From: Bacteroidales bacterium
GTDB taxonomy: Bacteria; Bacteroidota; Bacteroidia; Bacteroidales; JAQXIO01
Length of the DNA: 64,000 bases
Assembly (NCBI GenBank): GCA_029007825.1
Contig: JAQXIO010000027.1
Location: 21,841 to 85,840, forward strand
Direction: 5' to 3'
Part shown: one piece after another, positions 45,441-56,000 of the stretch
How the letters are laid out: every line of letters starts with the position of its first letter
Numbering within the stretch: position 1 is the first letter of the stretch
Position numbers and translations under genes: made by a program
Notes under the pieces: model-generated
What the model was told of the DNA's origin: nothing
Seen by the model: only the letters and a program-made list of their open reading frames with translations
Databases searched by the model: none

Positions 45441-46873
45441 ACCATTTCATATGTAAGTTTTTTTTCTATTTCGTCGACGGTCGAACGGAAAGATTTATCT
45501 ATTTCAATCTGGTCACGTACGGTCCGGCAGGCATGAAGAACCGTAGCATGGTCACGTTTCCCGATAATCGTTCCTATATGAGCCAATGATTTATCTGTGA
45601 GTTTCTTTGACAGAAACATGGCGATTTGTCTTGCCTGACATACTTCCCTGGTTCTTTTTCCCGATTGAATTAGAGCTTCCTCCAAATCGAAGTGCCTGCA
45701 AACGACTTCTTTTATTTTTTCGACACTCAATAAAGCAGGTTCTTTTATGCGAACCGATTGAGCTACGATTTTTTTTGCAAGGTCCAGATCTATTTCTTTG
45801 TTGTTAAGCAGTGAATGTGCCATTAGGGAAACGACAATACCTTCCAGATCACGAACATTATCTTTTACGTTGGTTGCAATAAAATCAATAACTTCAGGAG
45901 CAATCGTCAGACCATCCGATTTTATTTTTGCAGCCAGAATATTTCTTCTGAGTTCAATGTCCGGCATTTCAAGGTCTGCCGTCAAACCCCATTTCATTCG
46001 TGTGATAAGGCGGTCTTCCAGACCTTCTAATTCCACAGGCGCTTTGTCGGAAGTCAGGATTAGCTGCTTGCCTATTTGATGCAAATGGTTGAAAATATGG
46101 AAGAAGGCATTTTGCGTTTTTTCTTTTCCTATCAGTTCTTGTATATCATCGATAATTAACGTATCAATACTTTGATAAAAATTGATAAAATCGTTACGTG
46201 AATTATTTTTTGTCGCATCGGCATATTGTACCTGAAAAAGATGGGCAGAAACATATAATACGCGTTTTTGCGGGTATTTTTCTTTGATCCTGATACCTAT
46301 GGCATGGCAGAGATGCGTTTTTCCTACTCCGGATGCTCCATGTATAAATAAAGGGTTGAATGCTGTCTTCCCAGGATTCTCGGCTACAGCCATTCCTGCA
46401 GTCCTGGCGAGTTTATTAGATTTACCCTCCAGGTAATTATCGAATGTGTATTTCGGATTAAGCTGAGAGTCTAAATCCTGCGAAGCCACTGCATTATCAA
46501 AAGGATTGGGTGACTTATTCGCATTTGAAGGTGTTATTCTTTTAATAGCAGAGTGTACACCTTCGGTCGGATAATCGACGGTCGTGTTATTTTCTTTTTC
46601 TATTAATACACGGTAATTCAGTATCGTACCTGCTCCGATAACCCTGTAAATGGTTTTTCGCAGAAGATCGATGTATTTGTCTTCCAGATATTCATAAAAG
46701 AATTGGCTGGGAACTTGTATCGTCAAACTATTCTCTCCGTACTTTAATGGTATTATCGGTTGGAACCAAGTCTGAAATGCCTGTTCGGAAACATTATCTT
46801 TTATTATGGCAAGGCATTTGTTCCAAAGGAGAATATGTTCATCATTTGTCATAGGTGTATCTCGATTTTTCAA
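45437..46873 (-). CDS. dnaA: Chromosomal replication initiator protein DnaA
   Basis: A 478-residue AAA+ initiator that melts oriC. Domain I (about 1-85) includes [13 protein letters not shown]; domain III has Walker A GASGVGKT (179-186) and Walker B LIIDDIQ with Asp242-Asp243; domain IV has the DNA-binding signature [14 protein letters not shown] near the C-terminus. A second in-frame start (MTNDEH, residue 8) is possible. It stands alone: dnaN, recF and gyrB, the common neighbours elsewhere, are absent, and the flanks lack a DnaA-box cluster, so this is not evidently the origin. Confidence 0.97.
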   Translation of the reverse strand: MKNRDTPMTNDEHILLWNKCLAIIKDNVSEQAFQTWFQPIIPLKYGENSLTIQVPSQFFYEYLEDKYIDLLRKTIYRVIGAGTILNYRVLIEKENNTTVDYPTEGVHSAIKRITPSNANKSPNPFDNAVASQDLDSQLNPKYTFDNYLEGKSNKLARTAGMAVAENPGKTAFNPLFIHGASGVGKTHLCHAIGIRIKEKYPQKRVLYVSAHLFQVQYADATKNNSRNDFINFYQSIDTLIIDDIQELIGKEKTQNAFFHIFNHLHQIGKQLILTSDKAPVELEGLEDRLITRMKWGLTADLEMPDIELRRNILAAKIKSDGLTIAPEVIDFIATNVKDNVRDLEGIVVSLMAHSLLNNKEIDLDLAKKIVAQSVRIKEPALLSVEKIKEVVCRHFDLEEALIQSGKRTREVCQARQIAMFLSKKLTDKSLAHIGTIIGKRDHATVLHACRTVRDQIEIDKSFRSTVDEIEKKLTYEMV

Positions 46874-47189
46874 TTACAAATATCACGAATAATATATGAA
46901 AAATAAAATTGTTGATATCTTGACTTTTTATGTGAAAGCTCTATCCCTTTTATTCTCAGTTGATTACTTGAAACGCTTATAGATGGCAACTTTTTAGCAT
47001 ATTGCTTTATTGTAATTCTTTGTAATATAGGTTATTGTACTTTATTTTGGTATGTATGTAAAAAAATGAAAGAATATCTTTTTTATCGATATCCCTTCAT
47101 TTTCGGAATAATACAAAGCTGTTACAATATTATTTCACTCTTGTCTAATTTATCAATATTCTAAATTGTTTATTTAGAATATTGATAAA
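46874..47189. other. AT-rich region upstream of dnaA
   Basis: A 316-base gap on the 5' side of dnaA with no coding frame. It is very AT-rich, contains the eight-base word TTATTGTA twice (near 47009 and 47032), and ends in the 23-bp inverted repeat at 47144-47194. I see no TTATNCACA boxes and no TAnnTTTG on the minus strand, so neither an origin nor the dnaA promoter can be assigned. Confidence 0.6.
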
Positions 47190-47194
47190 TTAGA
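47144..47194. repeat. Perfect 23-bp AT-rich inverted repeat
   Basis: The arms 47144-47166 and 47172-47194 are perfectly complementary around a TGTTT loop. The right arm covers the stop codon of the MCE gene. There is no T-run on either side, and the stem is almost all A-T, so it is not a typical terminator; it may still end the MCE transcript or be a protein-binding site near dnaA. Confidence 0.75.
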
Positions 47195-48074
47195 AGACGG
47201 AGAAGTGTACGTATCGTTTCGGATTTTGTTTCAGATCGATCAATAATTTGTTGGCATTCGAAACTGTGGAATCCAAATTCTCATATAGCGATTTATCGTT
47301 TAACAACAATCCGATTGTATTGTCTTTCTGATTGAACTTATACGTAAGCATTTTGAGGTTGCTGAGAGTTCCGTTTATAGTGTCGATTGTTGCGACAAGA
47401 TTGATTTCTTTCAGCTGATTGGTCGTTACCTCAATGTTTTCGGTAATCGTATTTATATTGGCTAATATCTGCGGAACGTCTTTTGACATCATCCGATTTA
47501 GTTGTATCGTGGATTTTTCCAGATTGCTCGCCGTTTTTTCGATATGGGAAAGGGAACTGTTGAGCGCCGGATGATTTACCAAAACGTTCAGTCCGGTAAG
47601 GATGGAATCTATTTTAGGAAGCAATGCCACCACATCGGGCAATATTTTTTGATCGATTTGCTGCATCATATCGGTTTTTCTTACTCCCTGTATGGTATCA
47701 CCCGGTGACAGGTAGTCATCGGTAAATTTGTTTAATTGCAAATGCAGGCTGCCACCGCTGAGGAAAGATTCTACTAATTCAGCGTAACTATCTTTAGGTA
47801 GACGCATTTTTTTGTCTAATTCGACTTTAACGAATATGTCGGCATTAAAATCATCGTAATTGTAATCGATTTCCCTGACAAGGCCTATACGGAAGCCTTC
47901 TATATAGATAGGGGACGAGACTTCTATGCTTGCTACGTCTTTCAGTTGTACATAATAATAGTTTGTTGGCTTAAAGAGATTTATTCCTTTTAGGTAGTTT
48001 AATCCGAAATATAATAATCCGAAACTAATTAGTGTAACAATACCTATCATAGTTTCTTTAGAGAAATTCTTCAT
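47190..48074 (-). CDS. MlaD/MCE-domain lipid transport protein
   Basis: A 294-residue protein anchored by one N-terminal membrane span (IGIVTLISFGLLYFGLNYL) with a periplasmic MCE domain (about residues 38-115, containing YYVQLKDVASIEVSSPIYIE and GFRIGLVREI) and then a coiled-coil region of about 150 residues. MCE proteins form hexameric rings that carry phospholipids between the membranes with an ABC transporter. The MlaE/MlaF partners are not in this window. It lies 40 bp downstream of the amidase gene on the same strand, so the two may be co-transcribed. Confidence 0.87.
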   Translation of the reverse strand: MKNFSKETMIGIVTLISFGLLYFGLNYLKGINLFKPTNYYYVQLKDVASIEVSSPIYIEGFRIGLVREIDYNYDDFNADIFVKVELDKKMRLPKDSYAELVESFLSGGSLHLQLNKFTDDYLSPGDTIQGVRKTDMMQQIDQKILPDVVALLPKIDSILTGLNVLVNHPALNSSLSHIEKTASNLEKSTIQLNRMMSKDVPQILANINTITENIEVTTNQLKEINLVATIDTINGTLSNLKMLTYKFNQKDNTIGLLLNDKSLYENLDSTVSNANKLLIDLKQNPKRYVHFSVF

Positions 48075-48114
48075 AGTATATCTATTGTATTATATTATGC
48101 ATTATTATGATTGA

Positions 48115-49227
48115 TCAATTTTGTTTTTCCCCGTTTACAAAACGTATGACAAAGGCATCTTTGAAATCGGGAAGAATTTTTTTTCTAAGCCTGCTTATTT
48201 CCTGAAAATCGGAACTTTCCCCTATCGTATATTTGTACAATCCTTTCTCATTATAAAAAGAGATGTTTTTATGTCCTTTAAAACGTCGGTCATTGGAGGA
48301 AAGTTTTTTATCAGAGGTGAGTATCTGTATTTTATAAATCGTTTTATCCGTTCCTGTTTTTTTGTTTTCCGTAACGGTGTTTTTTCCCTTATTTATTAAA
48401 ATTTCTTCAGTTGGAGTTTTGGATTCCGATGATACTGAAACTCCGTTTCTTTTATCGTAACTCCGTTTCAGCGATCTGAAAGCTTTATATATGGAATTCG
48501 CCAGAGTTTGCTGTCCGTTTGCAGATGCAAGATACTTTTCTTCTTCCGTATTAGATATATATCCGAGTTCGACCAACACGCTGGGCATGCTTGTTTTTCT
48601 TAATACCAGGAATCCGGCCTGCCGTACCCCCCTGTCCGTACGTTTAGCGGTATTGCAGAACTCTTTCTGGATGCCTGATGCCAAATCGATACTTTGTTCG
48701 AGATGTTTGTTATGAATAAATTCGAAGATAATATAAGATTCGGTAGAATTCGGATCGAAGCCTTCGTATTTTTCCTGATAATTATCTTCCAGAAGGATTG
48801 CCGAGTTTTCACGTTTGGCAACTTCTAAGTTTTCTTCGCTTCTGGCTAGTCCTAAGGTATATGTTTCCGTTCCGCGTGCTGATCTTGTCCGGGCAGCATT
48901 GGTATGTATGGATATGAACAGGTCTGCTTTTGCCCTGTTGGCAATAGCGGCTCTCTCGTCCAGTTCTACAAAAACATCATTTTTACGGGTATAAACCACA
49001 CGAGTGTCGGAATGGTTTGCACTGATGAGCGCACCTAATTTGAGAGCAACGGCAAGATTTATCGTTTTTTCTTTAATGACTTTTCCGATTGCTCCGGGGT
49101 CTTTACCTCCGTGTCCGGCATCGATAACGACAACAAACGGTTTCTCTGCGGCATTCAGCAGAGTGCCGGATAAAAGAAGGAATATTCCTGCAATAAAAAG
49201 TTGCAGAAGGTAATTTTTGTTTTCCAT
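48115..49227 (-). CDS. N-acetylmuramoyl-L-alanine amidase (Amidase_3)
   Basis: A 370-residue exported cell-wall hydrolase. The start ATG at 49227 (MENKNYLLQLFIAGIFLLL) gives a signal peptide; the frame upstream is not coding. The zinc amidase signature VVIDAGHGGKDPGAIG, the Glu in IKEKTINLA, the second His in SIHTNA and the catalytic Glu in VLVELGYISN are visible. A C-terminal SPOR-like or repeat region follows (KIQILTSDKKL to FKDAFVIRF), which may bind denuded glycan at the septum. It cleaves the bond between muramic acid and the stem peptide during cell separation. Confidence 0.92.
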   Translation of the reverse strand: MENKNYLLQLFIAGIFLLLSGTLLNAAEKPFVVVIDAGHGGKDPGAIGKVIKEKTINLAVALKLGALISANHSDTRVVYTRKNDVFVELDERAAIANRAKADLFISIHTNAARTRSARGTETYTLGLARSEENLEVAKRENSAILLEDNYQEKYEGFDPNSTESYIIFEFIHNKHLEQSIDLASGIQKEFCNTAKRTDRGVRQAGFLVLRKTSMPSVLVELGYISNTEEEKYLASANGQQTLANSIYKAFRSLKRSYDKRNGVSVSSESKTPTEEILINKGKNTVTENKKTGTDKTIYKIQILTSDKKLSSNDRRFKGHKNISFYNEKGLYKYTIGESSDFQEISRLRKKILPDFKDAFVIRFVNGEKQN

Positions 49228-49243
49228 GCCGGCCGTTTTTTGC

Positions 49244-49624
49244 CTATTTAATAGGCTCTCCTCCAAAACCCTTAATGACAAGTGCTGCCGTTGCCGGGTT
49301 TGTTGCTAACGGAACGTTGTGAACGTCACATACACGCATTAGCATTTGTACATCCGGTTCGTGTGGATGTTTATCCAACGGATCGCGGAAAAAGAAAACC
49401 ATTGCAATTTCACCTTGGGCAACCATTGCCGCAATTTGCGCATCTCCACCCAAGGGGCCGGATAACAATTTGTCAACTTTCAGTCCTGCGGCTTCCGCAT
49501 GTTTTCCGGTAGTGCCGGTTGCCACAATACTAATGTTTTTTTTGTGTAAAAACTGAATGTGTTTGTTCAAAAAGGCAACCATTTCAGCCTTTTTCCCATC
49601 ATGTGCAATAACGGCTAATTTCAT
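49244..49624 (-). CDS. mgsA: Methylglyoxal synthase
   Basis: A 126-residue enzyme that converts dihydroxyacetone phosphate to methylglyoxal, a bypass of lower glycolysis. LAVIAHDGKK, the phosphate-binding TGTTG, SGPLGGDAQIA with Asp61 (the E. coli Asp71 equivalent) and FFFRDPLDKHPHEPD are all present. It is shorter than the E. coli enzyme (152) at the N-terminus, as in many Bacteroidales. It lies 16 bp before the amidase gene. A TACCTTTG on the minus strand (49690 to 49683) may be its -7 element, but the -33 TTG is not visible. Confidence 0.93.
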   Translation of the reverse strand: MKLAVIAHDGKKAEMVAFLNKHIQFLHKKNISIVATGTTGKHAEAAGLKVDKLLSGPLGGDAQIAAMVAQGEIAMVFFFRDPLDKHPHEPDVQMLMRVCDVHNVPLATNPATAALVIKGFGGEPIK

Positions 49625-49785
49625 AGGAAATCTGTATTCTTGTTAATTATATTCTGGTGATAGTATCACTCTTTCACCGGTACAAAGGTAGTTTTTTTTG
49701 TGATATTTACTATAATTATATTTAAGGTAAATCGCCTGAATGCAGTTTGTCTGTCCGATAGTAAGAGAGTGTAGCCGATTGATTG

Positions 49786-49793
49786 TATCTTTG
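49786..49793 (+). promoter_or_regulatory. Possible -7 element of the ABC-F gene
   Basis: TATCTTTG lies 24 bases before the ATG at 49818 and fits TAnnTTTG; a TTG at -33 is not seen. Confidence 0.45.
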
Positions 49794-49817
49794 TCATAAA
49801 TATGAAGATTTGATTTT

Positions 49818-51689
49818 ATGGCGACCATTTTGCAAGTAGAACAATTAACAAAAAGTTTTGGAGATCTTATTCTTTTCGAGAATCTCAGTTTTGGTGTTTC
49901 TGAAGGTGAAAAGATCGGTTTGATAGCATCCAATGGTTCGGGTAAAACAACATTGCTGAATATTCTTGCGGGACGGGAAAGCTATGATTCCGGTAATATT
50001 GTTTTCCGGAATGGTGTCCGAGTCAGTTATTTACCTCAGGAGCCTTTTTTTTCGGATGGATTGACCGTTCTGGAGGCTTGTTTCAGTTCTTCGAACGAAA
50101 CAGCCCGGTTAATAGCCCGTTATGAAGCTGCATTGTCTGCAAACGATATGGGCCATTTGGAGAATATTCTCTCGGAAATGGATCATTTTAAGGCATGGGA
50201 TTATGAATTACGGATTAAACAAATCCTGTCACAACTTAAAATTGTAGATTTTGACCAGCCTATAGCAGAACTTTCGGGTGGTCAATTGAAGCGGGTTGCT
50301 CTGGCGAATGCTCTTATTTCCGAACCGGATTTGTTTATTCTGGATGAGCCTACGAATCATCTTGATCTGGAAATGGTGGAGTGGTTGGAAACTTATCTTA
50401 GCCGTTCGACGATGAGCGTACTAATGGTTACGCATGACCGTTATTTTCTGGACCGGGTATGTAATCAGATATTAGAAATCGATCAGAGGCAGCTTTACCG
50501 TTATAACGGTAGTTATAATTATTATCTGGAAAAACGGGATGAGCGGCTTAACTCGCAAAATGCCGAAGCTGATAAGGCGGCTAATCTTTTACGAAAAGAA
50601 CTCGATTGGATGCGCCGTCAGCCTCAGGCCCGCGGACACAAGGCAAAATACCGTATCGATGCTTTTTACGAATTGGAAAAGAAGAGTAAACAGCAGCGTT
50701 CTCAGGATCAGATATCATTAGATATCAAGGCTTCCTATATCGGTTCAAAAATTTTTGAAGCAAAAGATGTTAGTAAGCGGTTTGGCGATCTGGTTATCCT
50801 CGATAATTTCAATTATACATTTTCCCGTTATGAAAAAATGGGCATTGTAGGAAATAATGGTGCGGGAAAATCTACTTTTATAAAATTATTACTCGGAATA
50901 GAGAAACCTGACGGCGGACATTTCGATGTGGGAGAGACCGTTCGTTTCGGATATTATAGTCAGGAGGGGCTTGCTTTCGATGAAAATAAGAAGGTGATCG
51001 ATGTTGTCAGCGAAATAGCCGAGGTTATTCATTTTGATGATAATAACCGTTTGACGGCTTCGCAGCTTCTTACCCATTTTTTATTTCCTCCGTCCAAGCA
51101 ACATAGTTTTGTCTATAAGTTGAGCGGAGGAGAGAAACGCCGGTTATATCTATGCACTGTTTTGATGAGAAATCCTAATTTTCTGGTTCTTGACGAACCT
51201 ACTAATGATTTGGATATTGTTACACTGAATGTGTTGGAGGAGTATCTTCAGAATTTTAAAGGTTGTCTTATCGTTGTTTCCCATGACCGTTATTTTATGG
51301 ATAAGATGGTAGATCATCTGCTTGTTTTTGAAGGAAACGGTGTATTAAAAGATTTTCCGGGTAATTATACTCTTTACCGAGCATGGAAAGAGCAGGAGGA
51401 GGAAGAAAGGAAAAGCCGGAATCCGGAACCGAAGAAAGAGAATGCTCTGAAAAAAGAGATACCGGTAAAAGACAAACGACGTCTTTCATACAAAGAACAG
51501 CGGGAATATGAAGTATTGGATAAGGAAATTCCCCGATTGGAAGCAGAGAAGGCATTACTGGAAGAGGAATTAAGCAGCGGCAATCTCTCCTCCGATGAAC
51601 TTCTCGCAAAGTCACAGAGAATTAGCATTATTATAGACGAATTGGATGAAAAGAGCATGCGTTGGCTGGAATTAGGAGAGTTGATTTAA
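49818..51689 (+). CDS. ABC-F family ATP-binding protein (Uup-like)
   Basis: A 623-residue soluble protein with two ABC ATPase domains. The first has SNGSGKTT, LSGGQLKRV and LDEPTNHLD; the second has GNNGAGKST, LSGGEKRRL and LDEPTNDLD. A linker with many basic and acidic residues (RRQPQARGHKAKYRIDAF) joins them and the end is a charged coiled coil (about residues 540-615), as in Uup. ABC-F proteins act on ribosomes or DNA and do not transport. No antibiotic-resistance subtype can be assigned. The MFS gene follows after 9 bp, suggesting one transcript. Confidence 0.92.
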   Translation: MATILQVEQLTKSFGDLILFENLSFGVSEGEKIGLIASNGSGKTTLLNILAGRESYDSGNIVFRNGVRVSYLPQEPFFSDGLTVLEACFSSSNETARLIARYEAALSANDMGHLENILSEMDHFKAWDYELRIKQILSQLKIVDFDQPIAELSGGQLKRVALANALISEPDLFILDEPTNHLDLEMVEWLETYLSRSTMSVLMVTHDRYFLDRVCNQILEIDQRQLYRYNGSYNYYLEKRDERLNSQNAEADKAANLLRKELDWMRRQPQARGHKAKYRIDAFYELEKKSKQQRSQDQISLDIKASYIGSKIFEAKDVSKRFGDLVILDNFNYTFSRYEKMGIVGNNGAGKSTFIKLLLGIEKPDGGHFDVGETVRFGYYSQEGLAFDENKKVIDVVSEIAEVIHFDDNNRLTASQLLTHFLFPPSKQHSFVYKLSGGEKRRLYLCTVLMRNPNFLVLDEPTNDLDIVTLNVLEEYLQNFKGCLIVVSHDRYFMDKMVDHLLVFEGNGVLKDFPGNYTLYRAWKEQEEEERKSRNPEPKKENALKKEIPVKDKRRLSYKEQREYEVLDKEIPRLEAEKALLEEELSSGNLSSDELLAKSQRISIIIDELDEKSMRWLELGELI

Positions 51690-51698
51690 TGTGGGGCA

Positions 51699-52871
51699 AT
51701 GATGATCGAACGACTTTGGAATAAAAATTTTATACTGATTTTTTTCTCTAATTTATTGATGGCATTTTCTTTTAACCTGCTGATGCCTACAATTCCTATT
51801 TATCTTACAGAGGTACTTCAGACTCCGGCGTCACAAGTCGGTATCGTATTGTCAAGCTACTCTCTTGCCGTTTTATTTATTCGTCCGTTTTCAGGATATT
51901 TTGTAGATACATTGCCTCGAAAGCCTCTTTATTTACTGGCATTTTCCGCTTTTTCACTTGTGTTTTTCGGGTATCTTTTTGCTGCCACGGTTGTATTGCT
52001 GGTTCTGGTTCGGTTCGTGCACGGCATAACATGGGGGTTGACAACTGTAACGGGTAATACGATTGCGATCGATGTTATTCCTTCTTCCCGGCGTGGAGAA
52101 GGGGTTGGTTATTTCGGACTTACGCTTAATATTGCAATGGCGATAGCTCCGATTGTCGGGACGATTTTATATGAACGCTGGGGTTTTGCCGCTTTAATTT
52201 ATGGTTGTTTGTCGTCTTCTGCCTTAGGTGTTATCATTGCCTCCCGTATAAAGCCTGTTCCTCGTCCGGTTCGGGTGCATGTGCCTGTTTCTCTTGACCG
52301 TTTTATTTTGATAAAAGGTATTCCGGCAGGTATTTCATTTATTTTTTGTGCATTTCCTTATGGTATGCTGGTTTCATATGTCGTACTTTACGGAAAGGAA
52401 ATTGCTATTTCTATGCCTACGCTTTTTTTCGTTTTCCTGGCTTTGGGTATAGGGACTTCTCGCCTGATATCCGGTCGTCTGGTCGATCGGGGATATATGC
52501 ATCCGCTTATCGGGGGGGCAATGATTGCCCTTGCTTTTTCGCTGGTTCTGCTTTCTACCGTTCATGAAGTAGTTGTTTTTGATTTGTCTGCTTACCTAAT
52601 AGGAATTGCCTACGGTACTATGGTTCCTGCTTTCCAATACCTTGTCGTGGCACTGGCTCCGGCTTCTATGCGTGGTACCGCAAATTCGACTTATTTGGTC
52701 TCTTTTGATATAGGAGTCAGTTTAGGAATGCTTTTCGGCGGATTTATGGCGTCGGCATATTCTTTGTCTGCCGCTTATCTGCTTGGTGCTGCATCCGTAG
52801 TTTTTTCATTTTTTCTGTATTGCTTTAAAGTCAGACCACATTTTAATCGTAATAAACTGAAGTTGGAGTAA
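51699..52871 (+). CDS. MFS family transporter
   Basis: A 390-residue inner-membrane protein with about twelve hydrophobic spans. Motif A-like FSGYFVDTLPRKP lies between spans 2 and 3, and FVHGITWGLTTVTGNTIAID with VIPSSRRGEGVGYFG fits the drug:H+ antiporter (DHA1) type. The substrate is not readable. It starts 9 bp after the ABC-F gene. The next gene begins after 194 bases, in which I see no strong promoter match. Confidence 0.87.
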   Translation: MMIERLWNKNFILIFFSNLLMAFSFNLLMPTIPIYLTEVLQTPASQVGIVLSSYSLAVLFIRPFSGYFVDTLPRKPLYLLAFSAFSLVFFGYLFAATVVLLVLVRFVHGITWGLTTVTGNTIAIDVIPSSRRGEGVGYFGLTLNIAMAIAPIVGTILYERWGFAALIYGCLSSSALGVIIASRIKPVPRPVRVHVPVSLDRFILIKGIPAGISFIFCAFPYGMLVSYVVLYGKEIAISMPTLFFVFLALGIGTSRLISGRLVDRGYMHPLIGGAMIALAFSLVLLSTVHEVVVFDLSAYLIGIAYGTMVPAFQYLVVALAPASMRGTANSTYLVSFDIGVSLGMLFGGFMASAYSLSAAYLLGAASVVFSFFLYCFKVRPHFNRNKLKLE

Positions 52872-53065
52872 ATTTTTTGTCTTGTCAACCAGATGGGTAC
52901 ATTTGTCCGGGTGATTTAATACGTAAAATTTTATAACTTAAAGGGTGTTTGTTTGGTTATATATATTAACAAATGTACTATTTGCTAACTATATGCTGGT
53001 TTCATTTGTTTGAGTAAAAACAGTTATGTAAGTTTAAGATTTGTTATTCAGAAGTGCGATTTTTT

Positions 53066-56000
53066 ATGATAAGGAAAATAATAAAATATATCTCCCGATT
53101 TTTTTTATTTTTCCTGCTTGTATTATTAATACTGCCGGTTTTACTTTACATTCCGTCCGTCCAGAATTTTATCAAGAAGGAGGCCGCGGCGTATGTTTCG
53201 AAGAATTTTAATATTACATTATCTATTAACCGGATCCGGCTTTCTTTTCCGTTAGATTTAGCTGTCGATAATACAACGGCTACTACTTTCAATGGCGATA
53301 CGTTGTTTCATTGCGGAACTTTAAAAGCCGATGTCGCATTATTGCCTCTTTTTAGAAAGGAAGTGGTGGTGAACCGCTTTACTTTTACCGAAACTTCCCT
53401 TCATTATACCGATACTTTATCTCAGTTCGATTTAAAAGCGAATGTAGGCTCTTTTGCATTAAAAGCCGATAAAGTAGATCTCGCGAATGAGATGGTTGAT
53501 CTCTCTTTCGTGGAATTGAGTGACGGAAAGGTGGCATTGTCGATGGGAGAATCGCCAGCCGATACGACAGCTTCTGACACAGTCTCCGTAAGATGGAAGA
53601 TCAATGCGAAAAAACTGACACTTGACAATATTGATTTTGTGATGGATATGTATCCTCCTAAGAGCCATATTTCAGCTAAGCTTCAGAGGGGTAATGTCAA
53701 TAGTTGTTTAGTCGATATTGGGGGGCAGTCTGTTGCAGTGGACGAGGTTGTTCTTGATAAAGGAGAATATGTTTATTTATCGGACACGTCGAAGGTTGTA
53801 TCGAAGACTGGAGTTTCCGATACTATTATAGTATCGGACAGTGTCATGCCATGGACTGTCGAAGTGGGAAAAATTGAGCTGCGGAACAATGCTATTACAT
53901 ACGGTGCACTGGAAGGGAGTGCCGGACAAGGCCTGGATATAAATCATATAGCTTTGTCGGAAGTTAATTTATCGGTAGACTCGCTTTTTAATCGGGGTTC
54001 TGCTGTGAAAGTGAATATAAACGACCTGACATTTACGGAGCGTTGCGGCTTTCAGGTCGAAGCTCTCAGCGGTTGCTTCGAAATGGATACTTCGGTTATT
54101 CAATTGTCCGATTTCGTTATGAAATCGCCGTTGTCGGTTTTTCATGCCGATGTCAAGTTGGGGGGCGGTATTATGAAAATGTCTCCTACAGCTCCGGTAC
54201 GTATGAAGCTGTCAGCGAATCTGGATCTTTCGGAACTTTTACTGTTGTATCCCATCGAGGATAAAGCTACACGCAAAGTATTGAAAGGACGTTCGCTCAC
54301 TTTGACCGGTGATGTAAGCGGGGAGCTGGACAAAGTGAATATAAAGAAGATACAATTGTCTGTTCCTAAAAGCTTCAATATTTCCGTTGACGGACGTTTA
54401 CAGTCTATACTGCACCCTGAACTGCTGAACGGGGTTTGCCGTTTGAACGGACGCTTCGGTCAGATGAACGATTTGTTAACCTTGTTGCCCGATTCGTTAT
54501 TACAGAAAAGAGTACATATTCCTGATAATTTAGTTTTACGGTCCGAACTAAAGGCTGTTAAGGGGGTATTATTTCCCTCTTTAAATCTTATTGCCGACAG
54601 AGGTTCTCTAGATCTGAACGGCATGTATAATCAACGGTTGCAACAATATGAACTGGATCTTAAGAGTGATAGTCTTCCGCTTTATTCTTTTTTTCCGTCC
54701 GATTCGTTAGGTTTGCTGACAATGAGTATTCAGGCGAATGGAAAAGGTTTTGATTTTTATGATGAAAAAACACACGCAACCCTTTCTTTATTTATAGACA
54801 GACTGGATTATAAAGGTCATGAGTATGAGGGTATATCTTTGAGTGGAGGGCTATCGGAGCATTTGTTAAAAGGGAAGATCGGAAGTGCCGACGAGGCATT
54901 GCAATTCGGTTTTGATATTAGCGGATATTTATCTTCTAAAGCTTCTACGGTTAAGGTGGGAGGAGAGATTAAAAATCTTGATCTGACCCAAATGAATCTT
55001 TCCAAAGACAAATTCATAGCTTCTCTTTCCCTAGATGTTGCGGCATCTATGAAGGAGGACAGTTCTTTTACATTGAATCTGGCTGCCGATTCGATTAAGT
55101 TGCTGAGTGGCTGGTTGAAAAATAATATCAACCGTACGACACTGGATATCTCGGGTGGAAGGGAATCGGTCGAACTCGCATTGCGGTCGGGTGACATGTC
55201 TCTTAACTTCTCTTCATTCGTAGGACTCGATTCGTTAATGAATGGAATAACCAAAAGTTCGGAATTGATTTCTGCCCAAATGGAGAAGGGAGATATAAAT
55301 ATGGAAGAAGTACAGTTATATCTCCCTCCATTTTCTTTAGACGTAGAGGCGGCGAAGAATAATATTGTAAATAATTTCCTGAAAATTCAGGGGGTAAAGT
55401 TCAATAATCTATCGATAGAATCTTCTTCGGTCAAGGACCGGCCGTTCAAAATACGAATGCTTATCAATAAGCTGTCTTCTCAGGGGATTATCCTCGATAC
55501 CGTATTGATCGGTGCTCGCCAGCAAGAAAAGCAATTAGATTATTTTTTCCGGCTTGCAAATGCGGCAGGGAATATGGATAATATGGCTTTAATGACACTT
55601 TACGGTAACGTTGCGGAGAATAAGTTGAAATTGAATTGTCGGCAGCGGGATAGAAACGGAAGACAGGGATTCAACTTCGGGTGTAATGTAACGCTGTTAG
55701 ACAGTGCTGTTACTTTAAACTTGTTTCCGGAAAATCCGATTCTGGGATTTGATGAATGGTCTGTAAATAAAGATAACTTTTTTACTTATCAGTTTAACCG
55801 GGAATTATATGCCGATATACATCTGGCTAATAAAGAGCAGAGGGTAGTGGTTGAATCCGCTGTGATGCCTGATAGTGTAAAGGGAATCGTTCATCTGGAT
55901 ATTGCAGGTATCGACATCGATACGACTCTAAGCGTTTTTCCGCTGGCGCCGCCTGTCGGAGGAATTTTTAATATGGATTTGTTGTTCGGTCTGAATAATA

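Noticed and set aside
46874..47189. Replication origin upstream of dnaA
   Set aside because: AT-rich with an inverted repeat, but no cluster of TTATNCACA boxes and no dnaN/recF/gyr neighbours. GC skew could not be computed.
49228..49281. Longer N-terminus of the amidase
   Set aside because: It would run into the end of mgsA and bury the signal peptide; the ATG at 49227 gives a proper one.
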